Source: Bacillus fonticola (GTDB taxonomy: Bacteria > Bacillota > Bacilli > Bacillales > JC228). Taken from it: a DNA stretch of 64,000 nt. Below the pieces are notes generated by a model, which did not search any database, was not told where the DNA came from, and saw nothing but the letters and a program-made list of their open reading frames with translations. A program made the translations under genes and the position numbers. Where the stretch lies: contig NZ_CP052135.1 of assembly GCF_012955605.1 (NCBI RefSeq), positions 2,988,711 to 3,052,710 on the forward strand, in the 5' to 3' direction. This document shows positions 16,721-24,899 of this stretch, in pieces. Each line of letters opens with the position of its first letter. Within the stretch, counting starts at the first letter, position 1.

Positions 16721-17254
16721 CCTCCCTTATAAAACAGTGTACCAGACGTTTTCTGATTCATCAGTAAGACCCATAAAAATTATATTTACTAAGATATATT
16801 CGAAACAAAAACTTTAATGCCCTTTTATATTATGACTAGGAAGAAAGTGTAACAAGAGAGTTATAAACCTTTGAACAATGAGTACTCACTTTTTGCAAGA
16901 ATGAATAGAGATATCAAAACTGTTACGGGATTTAATCTAAATGTTATTAAACGTTTAATAACAAGAACCGAGCGCAAGGCTTCAAGGGGGAACCTGGAAC
17001 GTATCCAAATGCTACAAATTCACGATTGAAGGCCCAAATCTGACCGAAAAGTTGTTTTACTACTGCCTGCAACTTCTTTATTAAATATAGTCAGCCACTG
17101 GGATTTAGTAAGGTTGACTTACCAATAAAACTGACCACATAACTAAGAGAAATGCAGAAACCCAATGGATATTTCATTCAACAAGTTTCAATGTGATTTT
17201 TAAATGCATCTTCTTTTAAGTTAAAGGGTTCTTCTAGTGAAGGGGGTGTAAAAC
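16721..17254. other. 534-bp AT-rich intergenic region without a supported gene
   Basis: Short open stretches exist, for instance a frame from about 16903 starting MNRDIKTVTGFN, but none has a convincing ribosome binding site, length or family pattern. It may be eroded mobile DNA. The promoter for the Cys-rich peptide gene must lie at its right end. Confidence 0.4.
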
Positions 17255-17416
17255 ATGAAAAAAATCAAGGAAACAAAACCTAATGGGGAAGTAACTATCC
17301 AGGCTCCTCTAGTATGTACCAGTCATTTGTCTTGTTGCGAACAAGAAGGATGTCCAGGAGAATTTCGACTCCTTCCAAACGGAGCGCTTGTCTTTAATGG
17401 ACGATGCTGCTACTAA
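17255..17416 (+). CDS. 53-residue cysteine-rich peptide
   Basis: Open frame too short for routine calling: MKKIKETKPNGEV, a central VCTSHLSCCEQEGCPGEF and a terminal NGRCCY. It has six Cys, two of them as CC pairs, and no signal peptide or membrane segment. AGGGGG lies 9 nt before the ATG. It is followed after 49 bp by the phospholipase A2-like gene on the same strand with no terminator between them, so co-transcription is likely. The pattern could be a metal-binding or disulfide-rich microprotein, a peptide precursor, or an inhibitor/chaperone of the PLA2 domain; none of these can be shown from the sequence. Confidence 0.65.
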   Translation: MKKIKETKPNGEVTIQAPLVCTSHLSCCEQEGCPGEFRLLPNGALVFNGRCCY

Positions 17417-17465
17417 TCCAACGAAATTCAATATAAAATAAAGTTTTTTGGAGGGAAATGAACAG

Positions 17466-18242
17466 ATGTATATTACTGATATTAGGGCAAAACAAATTTT
17501 CAATTTAAGTTTAGATACTCTTACTGAGTTTGAGTATTCATTGTTAGAGCAGGCTCTTAATCATTTTAATCAAGCAGCTGTGCTCAATACGAATCCGCTT
17601 GAGTATAAAGTCTACGAAAGTCAATACTTTTATCAAAGTCTCGATCAAAAGGTTGGAAAAAGAATGGCTGATCAACTCAGTCATTTTATCCGGTTTAATG
17701 ATTATTTACGAGTAACCTTTATGAAAACCCAAGCTATTGAAACTAATAAGGCATCTTACTATGTTTCTGTAGCTCATCTTATTCGGCAAGCTGGAGGTTC
17801 GTTCAAAAAAATAGTGTCATACCGAGATGGGAAACTGTTAGGCGAAAATAAAATTGAAACGGATCAGCAAGTGTTAGAAACACCTCATGAATACGATGTA
17901 TTAACAGAGGAAGAAGTTGCATTAAACGATGACGCGATCTCTACTCAATCAGGGTTACCATGTATTCAGGATGGATGTTGTTCCTTTCGCTATAACGGAA
18001 ATCCATTTAACCCTGAAGTAAATTACAATTGGTGTGGCGCCAACTGCGGGAGTGGTGTTCCTGTAAATGATTTAGATACTTGCTGTAGAACACATGACTT
18101 TTGCTACGGATCTTTTGGATCCTATCCAAATAGATGTTCATGTGACCAAACTCTAGTTGATTGTGCTAGTTTTACTGATAATGCAGGTACAACTCGAGTA
18201 ATTGGTGCATTTAACGCCAAAATGTTTGTCATGGGGTGCTAA
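17466..18242 (+). CDS. Phospholipase A2-like domain protein
   Basis: About 258 residues. The N-terminal 150 are helical and without a signal peptide. The C-terminal 100 are Cys-rich and carry a phospholipase A2 site: the calcium loop WCGANCGSG, then CCRTHDFCYG, where His210-Asp211 is the catalytic dyad, and RCSCDQTLVDC. This matches the classic CCxxHDxC and CxCD pattern of secreted PLA2, expected to hydrolyse the sn-2 ester of phospholipids with calcium. The ATG at 17466 has GGAGGG 10 nt upstream. A disulfide-dependent fold without an export signal is odd; export by a non-Sec route or spore/coat association is possible (inference). Confidence 0.8.
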   Translation: MYITDIRAKQIFNLSLDTLTEFEYSLLEQALNHFNQAAVLNTNPLEYKVYESQYFYQSLDQKVGKRMADQLSHFIRFNDYLRVTFMKTQAIETNKASYYVSVAHLIRQAGGSFKKIVSYRDGKLLGENKIETDQQVLETPHEYDVLTEEEVALNDDAISTQSGLPCIQDGCCSFRYNGNPFNPEVNYNWCGANCGSGVPVNDLDTCCRTHDFCYGSFGSYPNRCSCDQTLVDCASFTDNAGTTRVIGAFNAKMFVMGC

Positions 18243-18628
18243 AATAAAGATGTTTAGCGAAAGTTAATTTATTCGAGCAATGCCTAGGCTCCGGTAACAA
18301 CGGGGCCTTTCCTTATGAAGATCAACGTTTAAAGAAGTACATAGTTTCACCATCCATAAACATAAGTGATGGAAATCATTTTAAAAAAATTATGAGTTAT
18401 CTTCACAAAATTATAGCTGCTTAGAGAATGGAAAGAGTTCTACTTGTAATTGCTGTTAAACTCCTTCAACTACTGTGGTGTAGGATAAGTGAATGACACT
18501 ATACACATTTCTATGTATTCATGTGTAATTTTCAAAATTTCACATACGATACACTCATAGCATTATCTTATATTAATCGGTAGCATAACATACTAAACTA
18601 ACGGTCCAACAAACAAATTACTTTTCAG
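18243..18628. other. Intergenic region between the PLA2-like gene and the sigma operon
   Basis: Contains a weak terminator-like stem GGCTCCG/CGGGGCC at about 18290-18311 followed by TTTCC, then AT-rich sequence with no supported gene up to the sigma-operon promoter. Confidence 0.45.
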
Positions 18629-18656
18629 TGCAACTTTCTTACGATGTTATCCGTCT
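18629..18656 (+). promoter_or_regulatory. Candidate ECF-type autoregulatory promoter
   Basis: TGCAAC, a 17-nt spacer and CGTC resemble the TGAAAC-N16/17-CGTC promoters of ECF sigma factors, 31 bp upstream of the sigma gene. Autoregulation is common in such operons. This is a single pattern match. Confidence 0.45.
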
Positions 18657-18686
18657 CACTTCTGAAGGAGCAAAAGAGGGGATTAT

Positions 18687-19208
18687 ATGAAGCAGGATCG
18701 AAAAGACCCGTTATCACTTATTGAAGATGAATACAGGAAAAACTATTCCTTTTTAAAATACTTCTTAATAAAGCTCACATCTGACGAGAAGTTAGCTGAG
18801 GATATTATTCAAGAAGTCTTCTTTAAATTACTCATTAAACCTGAGCAAGTTTTGAAATTTGAGAGTATAAGGAGTTGGTTGATCACTTGCGCAAAAAACA
18901 CACTCATTGACTTGTACAGGAAGAAGAAACCTTCACTTTTGAAGGATGAAGAGATAATTATCAATATGTTAATAGATAATCACGGTCCAGAAGAGAAATT
19001 CTTAATGAGAAATGAGGTTAACGAGATCTTAGAAAGACTATCCGAAATGGATAAAACGATATTTCTCGCAAAGGAGCACTATGGTTATAAGTACGACGAA
19101 ATAGCTGCTCTACTCAACATGCCTGTTTCATCTGTGAAATCCAGAATGTTTAGGCTACGAAAAGATATATTATCATCAGTTCAGCGGAGTGATTATGATG
19201 GCAAATAA
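18687..19208 (+). CDS. ECF-type RNA polymerase sigma factor
   Basis: 173 residues with region 2 (LAEDIIQEVFFKLLIKPEQV then SWLITCAKNTLIDLYRKKK) and region 4 (EMDKTIFLAKEHYGYKYDEIA then PVSSVKSRMFRLRKDI), the two-domain layout of ECF sigma factors. It overlaps the downstream anti-sigma gene by a few codons, indicating translational coupling. The inducing signal cannot be read from the sequence; a cell-envelope stress role would be typical of the family. Confidence 0.92.
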   Translation: MKQDRKDPLSLIEDEYRKNYSFLKYFLIKLTSDEKLAEDIIQEVFFKLLIKPEQVLKFESIRSWLITCAKNTLIDLYRKKKPSLLKDEEIIINMLIDNHGPEEKFLMRNEVNEILERLSEMDKTIFLAKEHYGYKYDEIAALLNMPVSSVKSRMFRLRKDILSSVQRSDYDGK

Positions 19209-19668
19209 GGATGCGCACCATATTTTAGTTAGAGAGTTAATTCCCTTTTACGATGACGTTGAGGAAGATGCAAAAAAAATAATAGAAGAACACGTTCAAT
19301 CTTGTCGGTCTTGCAGAGAATATCTACAGGTGAGCATGGATGCCTTTCCCCACACACTTGTCCCTGAAAATAGGGCTCAAGACGAAAAGGCTCCACCTTT
19401 TAAAAGGCTCGTCCAATTCAAAAGGTTTTTGTTTTTCTTTCAAAGTGCATTAAGGCTTTTCATCCTAGGATTAGTTTACTTTAATATAAACACGGATTTT
19501 AATATCCGCGTTCACGTAGATGCAAACATGATTCTATTTTACTTTCCTTATGCTGCGTTAACTAATGCTATCGTGTTTATTTTTTACCGTAAACTCTGGT
19601 TCTGGATCGTTCTCACTTTTGATATCATCGTGCTCTTGTTCTTCGGAGATTTTGTTCAATTATTTTAG
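19198..19668 (+). CDS. Zinc-finger anti-sigma factor, membrane-anchored
   Basis: About 156 residues. The N-terminal domain carries the ZAS motif EEHVQSCRSC (His-x3-Cys-x2-Cys), which binds zinc and clamps the cognate ECF sigma factor. Three or four hydrophobic segments follow (ALRLFILGLVYFNI, ANMILFYFPYAAL, LWFWIVLTFDIIVLLFF). The start at 19198 has GGAG 8 nt upstream; an ATG at 19195 is an alternative. It overlaps the end of the sigma gene, so it is almost certainly the negative regulator of that sigma factor. Confidence 0.88.
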   Translation: MANKDAHHILVRELIPFYDDVEEDAKKIIEEHVQSCRSCREYLQVSMDAFPHTLVPENRAQDEKAPPFKRLVQFKRFLFFFQSALRLFILGLVYFNINTDFNIRVHVDANMILFYFPYAALTNAIVFIFYRKLWFWIVLTFDIIVLLFFGDFVQLF

Positions 19669-19684
19669 ATAAAGGAGTGATTTG

Positions 19685-19981
19685 ATGAGGTTGACAGCTA
19701 TGATAGCTGGTTTATTAGGCATATTAATATCTCTCACTGCACAACTCTTCGCGGTTATTGACGATTCTTACACTTTCGGGAGTATTGGGTTTTTAGGCAT
19801 ATTTAGTGGGGTGTTAGGTGTTATCGCGTCTTTTCAAGTACACAAAAACAATAAAAAGGCAACAATTCTCCTTGTTATTTCCTTACTATGCGGGATTGTC
19901 GCTATATCCTATTTATATGCTTTACCCGCGTTACTTCAAATTATATGCATTATGTACACAGCACGAAAAATGAAAAGCTAA
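19685..19981 (+). CDS. Small membrane protein, third gene of the sigma operon
   Basis: About 99 residues and three to four hydrophobic segments (AMIAGLLGILISLTAQLFAV, GFLGIFSGVLGVIASF, ILLVISLLCGIVAISYLYAL). It follows the anti-sigma gene by 16 bp with AAAGGAG before the ATG, so it is in the operon. Its family is not recognised; a target or accessory of the sigma/anti-sigma pair is plausible. Confidence 0.65.
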   Translation: MRLTAMIAGLLGILISLTAQLFAVIDDSYTFGSIGFLGIFSGVLGVIASFQVHKNNKKATILLVISLLCGIVAISYLYALPALLQIICIMYTARKMKS

Positions 19982-19997
19982 TTGTGTAGTGCAAAAT

Positions 19998-20049
19998 AGA
20001 AGTACAGAGTTGTGCAACGAAAACGCACATAACTTTGTACTTCTTTTTT
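19998..20049 (+). terminator. Terminator after the sigma operon
   Basis: AGAAGTACAGAGTTGTGC pairs with GCACATAACTTTGTACTTCT and is followed by six T. The region TGTAGTGCAAAATAGAAGTAC also recurs near 27947 (TGTAATGCAAAATAGAAGTAC), so this hairpin may be the end of an IS element reused as a terminator. Confidence 0.75.
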
Positions 20050-20068
20050 AGGCAAAAAAGCTAAATTG

Positions 20069-20112
20069 AAAAAGCCTTTAAAAGAATAGTATCTTTGTAG
20101 AAGGCTTTTTTT
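20069..20112. terminator. Second hairpin with T tract
   Basis: AAAAAGCCTT and AAGGCTTTTTTT pair around a 24-nt loop. The A and T tracts at both ends could serve transcription from either side. Confidence 0.55.
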
Positions 20113-20116
20113 AACT

Positions 20117-20350
20117 TCACTTTATACCCAATAAATAGGAAGTTGATATATATAGGTATAGACAGATGGGGACTGCTAACATTCCTAAAGCAATTACCAA
20201 TATCCCCATACCAGACCAACCACCAATTACAAAAGAACCAACTAAAGTTAATCCAAAAAAATCATGGTTATATTTGTGGCTCGTATTATGTTTTTTACTA
20301 TAAACATGCTTATAGTAAATATCACCACATTACCAATAACACCAATACCG
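20117..20350 (-). pseudogene. Eroded membrane-protein remnant
   Basis: The minus strand gives hydrophobic stretches in two frames: GIGVIGNVVIFTISMFIV in one, and LTLVGSFVIGGWSGMGILVI then ALGMLAVPI up to a stop at 20117 in another. This looks like a frameshifted membrane protein with no start. The family is not identifiable. Confidence 0.35.
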
Positions 20351-20379
20351 ATAGGGACTAGACCTCTGAGCGTAACCCG

Positions 20380-20697
20380 TTGACGTTAGATCAACCTATT
20401 ACGAGCGACGGCGATATGACATTCAAGGACCAACTTATAGATCCTCAAAGTGAAGTGTTTCTAGATCATTTGTTAGATGGCGACCAGATAGAAGGGTATT
20501 TAGAAGACCCAATTTTACTCAGAGCTATTCTAACGTTAACTCCCAAACAGAAGGAAGTAGTAAATTTCGCCTACCTCAAAGGATTATCGGATACAGAAAT
20601 AGCAACGGTTCTTAATAAGACACAACAGGCCGTATCAAAAGTGCATAAAAAAGCTCTTGAGAAAATGGGTGCTTTCTTAAGGGAGAATACGGTGTAG
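20380..20697 (+). pseudogene. Sigma-70 region 4 fragment (sigma factor lacking region 2)
   Basis: About 105 codons beginning LDQPITSDGDMTFKDQL, the LDQPI linker seen after region 3 of sigma factors, and ending with a complete region 4 helix-turn-helix (LTPKQKEVVNFAYLKGLSD then IATVLNKTQQAVSKVHKKA). No region 2 precedes it, and no good ribosome binding site or ATG is present. It may be a broken sigma gene, or less likely a split sigma subunit like SigO/RsoA. A sigma N-terminal fragment lies at 24001-24117, on the other side of the transposon. Confidence 0.65.
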
Positions 20698-20840
20698 AAA
20701 GCATCTAGGTTTCATGTAAACAGTCACTTTCTTTCCTCTGAAAAACCTTCGATATTTTCATATTCCCCCAGTATAGAAACTGTACTTCTCCGGAGTAATG
20801 TGCTACCTTTTTTGCATATTATGAGGGGGAGTTTTTTATT

Positions 20841-21371
20841 TTGATTATTCCTTATGATTTCGAGATAGAGCTGAGTGAGTATGCTGTATTAGGAAAAGAG
20901 AATGATTTTCCAATGTTTGATCAATGTCCAAACTGTCAGTGTCCTTCACCAGGAAACATACATAGACATGGCTATTATTGGCGTTTTGGCGTGACGGAGG
21001 AGGAGACCGTTAGGGTTCCCATCTGCCGAATGAAATGCTTACAGTGTAAAGTGAGCTTATCCATCCTTCCGGACTTTTTCATTCCCTACTTTCAACATAC
21101 AATTCATACGATCTTACAGAGGGTTTATCAGCTATTACATGATAAGAAAGGAAAGAGTAGTCGACAATTACTAAGATTTCACCTAACGAGGTTCTGTAAG
21201 AGTCTAAAGTGGGTTCATACATTTCTAGTAACTTTAGGTGTGGTAAGCAGGTTTTCAGCAGATATAAAAAAAGAGGCCATAAAATATTTGAACCTGCTCC
21301 GAGATTTTGGCGAATCCACCTTCTTACGAAGGTCTTGGGGGCATAATTCATCATACTTTATGGCACATTAA
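20841..21371 (+). CDS. DUF6431-type zinc-finger protein of the transposon
   Basis: 176 residues with an N-terminal zinc ribbon (CPNCQCPSP, then RHGYYWR, later CRMKCLQC) followed by a helical region. Proteins of this type accompany DDE transposase/ATPase pairs in Bacillales and probably bind transposon ends. The start is TTG, with GGGGGAG 10 nt upstream. The C-terminal part after residue 150 could be altered, since the frame runs on to MAH without an obvious family end. Confidence 0.65.
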   Translation: MIIPYDFEIELSEYAVLGKENDFPMFDQCPNCQCPSPGNIHRHGYYWRFGVTEEETVRVPICRMKCLQCKVSLSILPDFFIPYFQHTIHTILQRVYQLLHDKKGKSSRQLLRFHLTRFCKSLKWVHTFLVTLGVVSRFSADIKKEAIKYLNLLRDFGESTFLRRSWGHNSSYFMAH

Positions 21372-21505
21372 TTCTACCATATTTTTAGCGATATAAAAAA
21401 ATTGTTCATCCCACACACTTTTTTCATAGTCGGAAAACCCCGAAAAAAGTAGAATAATAACCATGGATGACCGGTCGTCCTTCTCACTAAAAGGAGGAAG
21501 ATTCC

Positions 21506-22759
21506 ATGAATGAAAAAGAACGGGAACAAGTAGCCTTATTTCGGTATGGACTAATTGCCCCACTATTAAATGAACAGGTGGATGCCAAAGAATACTTTGG
21601 AGAGTTAGTAGGAAAGGTTCACTCCATTCCTTATTATGGAGAGCGAACCGTCGCAGAAAAAACGATGAAGGAATGGCTGCTTCATTACCGCAGACATGGG
21701 TTTGAAGCATTAAAGCCGAAGAAACGGACAGACCGAGGAAATTCGAGAAGGTTATCGGCTGATGACCAAGATCAACTTCTCGAACTACGAAAAAAAATTC
21801 TCCATATGCCCGTGAGTGTCTTCTATGAGCACCTCATTGAGCTAGGAGAAATAAAGAAAAATACAATATCGTACTCTACTATAAACCGATTACTTAAAAA
21901 ACACAATCTAGTAGGGAAAAGAATTGTCGCAACCCCTGAAAGAAAAAGGTTTGCCCATGAACGAGTCAATCATTTATGGCAGGGGGATCTGTCTCACGGG
22001 CCTTACATTCCGATTGATGGCAAAAAGAAAAAGACGTTTCTAATCGCTTATATTGATGATTGTTCTCGTCTCGTTCCGTTTGGTCAGTTTTTCTCATCAG
22101 AGAAATTCGACGGTGTAAGAGTCGTGACCAAAGAGGCCCTTCTTCGAAGGGGAAAGCCAACGATGATTTATGCCGATAATGGCAAGATTTATCGTTCAGA
22201 AACTCTTCAATATGCATGTGCTCAATTAGGGATAACGCTAGCTCACACACAGCCTTACGACCCTCGTGCGAAAGGCAAGATTGAAAGGCTCTTTAAAACG
22301 ATTCAAACGAGGTTCTATCCTTTACTCCAAGCAAAACCAGTAGACTCTTTAGAAGAGCTAAATGAACGGTTTTGGCGTTGGCTAGAAGAAGACTATCATC
22401 GTCGTATTCATGCATCTTTAGATGGAAAGACTCCGCATGAAGTCTACCAATCTCAATTGGAGAACGTGACGCTTCTTGAGAATACAGCGATTCTAGACAC
22501 GATCTTTTTGAAGAGAGAACACCGAAAGGTGAAAGCCGATAGTACAATCACTTTAAACAAACAACTCTATGAGGTACCCCCACGTTTTATCGGACAATCC
22601 ATTGATGTCCGCTTTGATGAGACAGGCATTTTTGTATTTGAAGAGGATCAAAGGGTGGCTGAAGCAGTACCTGTATCAATGACAGACAATGCCAAAGCAA
22701 AACGAGTGCGTTCTCCCTTTACCTTAACGGACGAAAAGGAGGGGAACGACTATGTATAA
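21506..22759 (+). CDS. DDE-type transposase (TniA/Mu-like integrase fold)
   Basis: 417 residues: an N-terminal helix-turn-helix region (YYGERTVAEKTMKEWLLHYR), then an rve-type catalytic core with the acidic triad in WQGDLSHGP, IYADNGKIY and AKGKIERLFKTIQ, and a C-terminal Mu-type beta barrel region (TLNKQLYEVPPRFIGQ). It carries out strand transfer of the transposon with the ATPase encoded next to it. AAAGGAGG precedes the ATG. The reading frame is intact, so the element may still be active. Confidence 0.9.
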   Translation: MNEKEREQVALFRYGLIAPLLNEQVDAKEYFGELVGKVHSIPYYGERTVAEKTMKEWLLHYRRHGFEALKPKKRTDRGNSRRLSADDQDQLLELRKKILHMPVSVFYEHLIELGEIKKNTISYSTINRLLKKHNLVGKRIVATPERKRFAHERVNHLWQGDLSHGPYIPIDGKKKKTFLIAYIDDCSRLVPFGQFFSSEKFDGVRVVTKEALLRRGKPTMIYADNGKIYRSETLQYACAQLGITLAHTQPYDPRAKGKIERLFKTIQTRFYPLLQAKPVDSLEELNERFWRWLEEDYHRRIHASLDGKTPHEVYQSQLENVTLLENTAILDTIFLKREHRKVKADSTITLNKQLYEVPPRFIGQSIDVRFDETGIFVFEEDQRVAEAVPVSMTDNAKAKRVRSPFTLTDEKEGNDYV

Positions 22760-23552
22760 GTCTTTCTATTCCTTGGCTCAAACACCATTTTCTAAAAACT
22801 TGCGTTCGGCTGATGCCTTCCAATCAACTGACCACCAAGGTGCTCTTGGAGCACTCGATTACTTGAAGAAATCAAGAGGAATGGGTCTTCTTATCGGTGA
22901 TCCCGGTGTGGGCAAAACCTTTACGTTGCGAACGTTTAAAGAATCATTGAATCCCTCGCTGTACCATGTCGTCTATTTCCCTCTTTCGACAGGAGGCGTT
23001 ATGGACTTCTATCGAGGCTTAGTTTACGGTTTAGGAGAAGAGCCGAAATTCCGTAAAGTGGATGTATTTCGCCAAATTCAGCAAGGAATTGAACGAATGG
23101 CCCATGAACGGAAGATGACCCCTGTTTTCATACTCGATGAAATGCATTTGGCTAAAGATGCGTTTCTACAAGACTTAGCGATTCTATTTAACTTTCAGAT
23201 GGACTCAACGAATCCATTTATCTTGATTTTAGCTGGGTTGCCACACCTAAAGACACGCTTGTCTATTAATCATCACAGACCCCTATCCCAGCGATTGATA
23301 ATGAAATATGAGATACAGCCTCTAGTGAAGGAAGAAGTAGCCGAGTATATCGACCACCATATGAAGCTAGCTGGAGCTAAGATGCCTATTTTTACGGAGG
23401 CAGCTATTGAGGCGATTGCTTTACGGTCACAAGGACGACCTCGTGTTATTAACACGTTAACCATTAATAGCTTACTATTTGGAACGCAGCAGAAAAAAGA
23501 ACAGATCGATGAAGAAGTGGTACGCTTAGCGATCGAGGATAGTGGGTTATGA
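22752..23552 (+). CDS. AAA ATPase, TniB/ExeA-like transposition protein
   Basis: 266 residues with Walker A GDPGVGKT, Walker B VFILDEMHL and sensor region ILAGLPHLKTRLS. It belongs to the TniB/IstB/ExeA group of AAA ATPases that choose target DNA and activate the DDE transposase. It overlaps the transposase gene by 8 bp and is itself overlapped by the DUF5348 gene (ATGA), so the three are translationally coupled. Confidence 0.9.
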   Translation: MYKSFYSLAQTPFSKNLRSADAFQSTDHQGALGALDYLKKSRGMGLLIGDPGVGKTFTLRTFKESLNPSLYHVVYFPLSTGGVMDFYRGLVYGLGEEPKFRKVDVFRQIQQGIERMAHERKMTPVFILDEMHLAKDAFLQDLAILFNFQMDSTNPFILILAGLPHLKTRLSINHHRPLSQRLIMKYEIQPLVKEEVAEYIDHHMKLAGAKMPIFTEAAIEAIALRSQGRPRVINTLTINSLLFGTQQKKEQIDEEVVRLAIEDSGL

Positions 23553-23809
23553 TGACAAAAGGAATTATGATCTATAATCAGGAAGAACAAGAATGGAGAT
23601 TATGGATTGGGCATCAAGACTACTGGATTCAACAAGGTTATTTCTTTGAACTATTCATTCAAGGGCAGTGTTTTCAAGCCTATCTTCAGAAGGATTTAGA
23701 CTGGTTTATCACGATAGAGGATGATGTCAAACTAGTGCTGCACATACAGGAAGTCTATAAAGTAAGCGTTCAGCTAGAGGATTTTATAAAAGTCGAAGAC
23801 CCGTTTTAG
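23549..23809 (+). CDS. DUF5348-type small transposon protein
   Basis: 86 residues, acidic and aromatic-rich (EEQEWRLWIGHQDYWIQQG). It matches the small DUF5348 proteins found beside DDE/AAA transposition gene pairs. Function unknown; its position as the last coupled gene suggests an accessory or regulatory role. The stop codon lies inside a terminator hairpin. Confidence 0.7.
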   Translation: MMTKGIMIYNQEEQEWRLWIGHQDYWIQQGYFFELFIQGQCFQAYLQKDLDWFITIEDDVKLVLHIQEVYKVSVQLEDFIKVEDPF

Positions 23810-23822
23810 GGTCTCTCTTTTT
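23797..23822 (+). terminator. Terminator of the transposon operon
   Basis: AGACCC and GGGTCT pair across the DUF5348 stop codon and are followed by CTCTTTTTC. Confidence 0.75.
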
Positions 23823-24000
23823 CATTTTAAGAACTGGATTAATTTGAACAGAGTTTTGCATATTCCGGAATAACGTGGAAAACTGAGCACATTATTTCAT
23901 ATTTTCTCCCGCAATAATTTGAAAATGAGGTGCTGAAATAATGTGCTCGTTTACAGGTTTCAGAGTAAAAACGCTAGAATCTATTGAAAGGGTGCTAAAA

Positions 24001-24117
24001 TTGTATGAATTAGTAAAAGAAGCTAAAGATAGCAACTTCGCTTTGGAACAGGTTGTAAGTTTGTTTGAACCGAAACTTAAAAAGTCATTATCACTGACTT
24101 CTCTAGGCACGAAATAA
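24001..24117 (+). pseudogene. N-terminal fragment of a sigma-70-like factor
   Basis: The frame starts TTG TAT GAA with AAAGGGTG upstream and reads YELVKEAKDSNFALEQVV then LFEPKLKKSLSLTS before a stop. The pattern AK-D---AL-QV--LFEPK-KKSL-LT is the start of small sigma-70 family proteins (HTH_16/region 1.2-2.1). It stops after 38 codons. The matching C-terminal type of fragment is at 20380-20697, upstream, in the wrong order for a simple insertion. Confidence 0.6.
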
Positions 24118-24298
24118 ACAACACTAAGTGCCCTACAAAGGTAGTTGTAAGAAAATTTTAACGTTTTATTTTCAACTAACAAGTATCAAATGCCTGTCTT
24201 GATACAAAATAGTCACCTGACATTAAAGGGATTTGGGGGGTTCATGCAGTATTGGTAGTATACATGCCTCTAGGACGTACAGAAGGAGAGATCGATGA

Positions 24299-24860
24299 AT
24301 GGAAATAAGAAATTATGAACCAAAAGACGAGCAAAGTTGGCTACGTTGCCGTGTGCTTTCCTTTATACAAACAGCTATTACGACAACGTCTGCAGAGAGA
24401 AAGAACACTACGACCACCCCTCCGTTGAACTGGTAGCTACGGAAAACGGACAAGTTGTGGGGCTGCTGAATATAGAGATTGAATCTGCGCCAAGAGAAGT
24501 TTGTTCGGACGATGCTATACGAAGCGCCATGCTATGTCACATCGCCGTACATCCAGATCACCAACAAAAGGGTGTAGGACAAAATTACTAGCAGAAGCCG
24601 AGGCGCGTTTACAGACCCAACAAATTAAGAGATTGGAAGCATGGACGAAGGACGACAAGTGGGTACAGGAGTGGTACGAAAAAACGGGGTGGAATAGGAA
24701 GAGCTCTTACTGGCATGTATATATGGAAGGGGATAAAGAACTGAAGCCGCTTCAAAGTAAGATGTCAAAGTTGTATCCTGTTACGGCTTTTGCTCATTAT
24801 ATGGGGGATGAAGTTTTCTCTTTAAAACAAACTGTAAAGCGACTGCATGAGTGTGTGTAG
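24299..24860 (+). pseudogene. GNAT acetyltransferase with two frameshifts
   Basis: Three frames in succession give one GNAT protein: MEIRNYEPKDEQSWLRCRVL from 24299, then FLYTNSYYDNVCREKEHYD to CHIAVHPDHQQKGVG (the acetyl-CoA motif), then TKLLAEAEARLQTQQIKRLE through the stop at 24858-24860. Frameshifts fall near 24360 and 24585. GGAGAG precedes the first ATG. Unless there are sequencing errors, the gene is inactive. Confidence 0.8.
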
Positions 24861-24899
24861 TATGAGAAGTTTTTGTGAAATTGAGGGGAGTCGTTATTC

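Larger units (their letters stand above)
20796..23894 (+). mobile_element. Compact DDE transposase plus AAA-ATPase transposon, about 3.1 kb
   Basis: Four same-strand genes: a zinc-finger DUF6431 protein, a DDE integrase-fold transposase, a TniB/ExeA-like AAA ATPase and a DUF5348 protein. The last three are overlapped or tightly coupled. The candidate end motif TAATGTGCT at 20796 is matched in inverse by AGCACATTA at 23886, with CTCCGGAGTAA and TTCCGGAATAA internal to them. I could not identify target duplications, so the borders are approximate. The gene set resembles Tn7/Mu/Tn552-type elements but lacks TniQ, a resolvase and Cas genes. Confidence 0.7.

Noticed and set aside
20143..20361. Plus-strand frame of 72 codons
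   Set aside because: No ribosome binding site; the opposite strand shows a decayed membrane protein that better explains the sequence.
20796..23894. CRISPR-associated (CAST) transposon
   Set aside because: The DDE and AAA ATPase genes are present, but there is no TniQ, no Cas12k or Cascade gene and no array.
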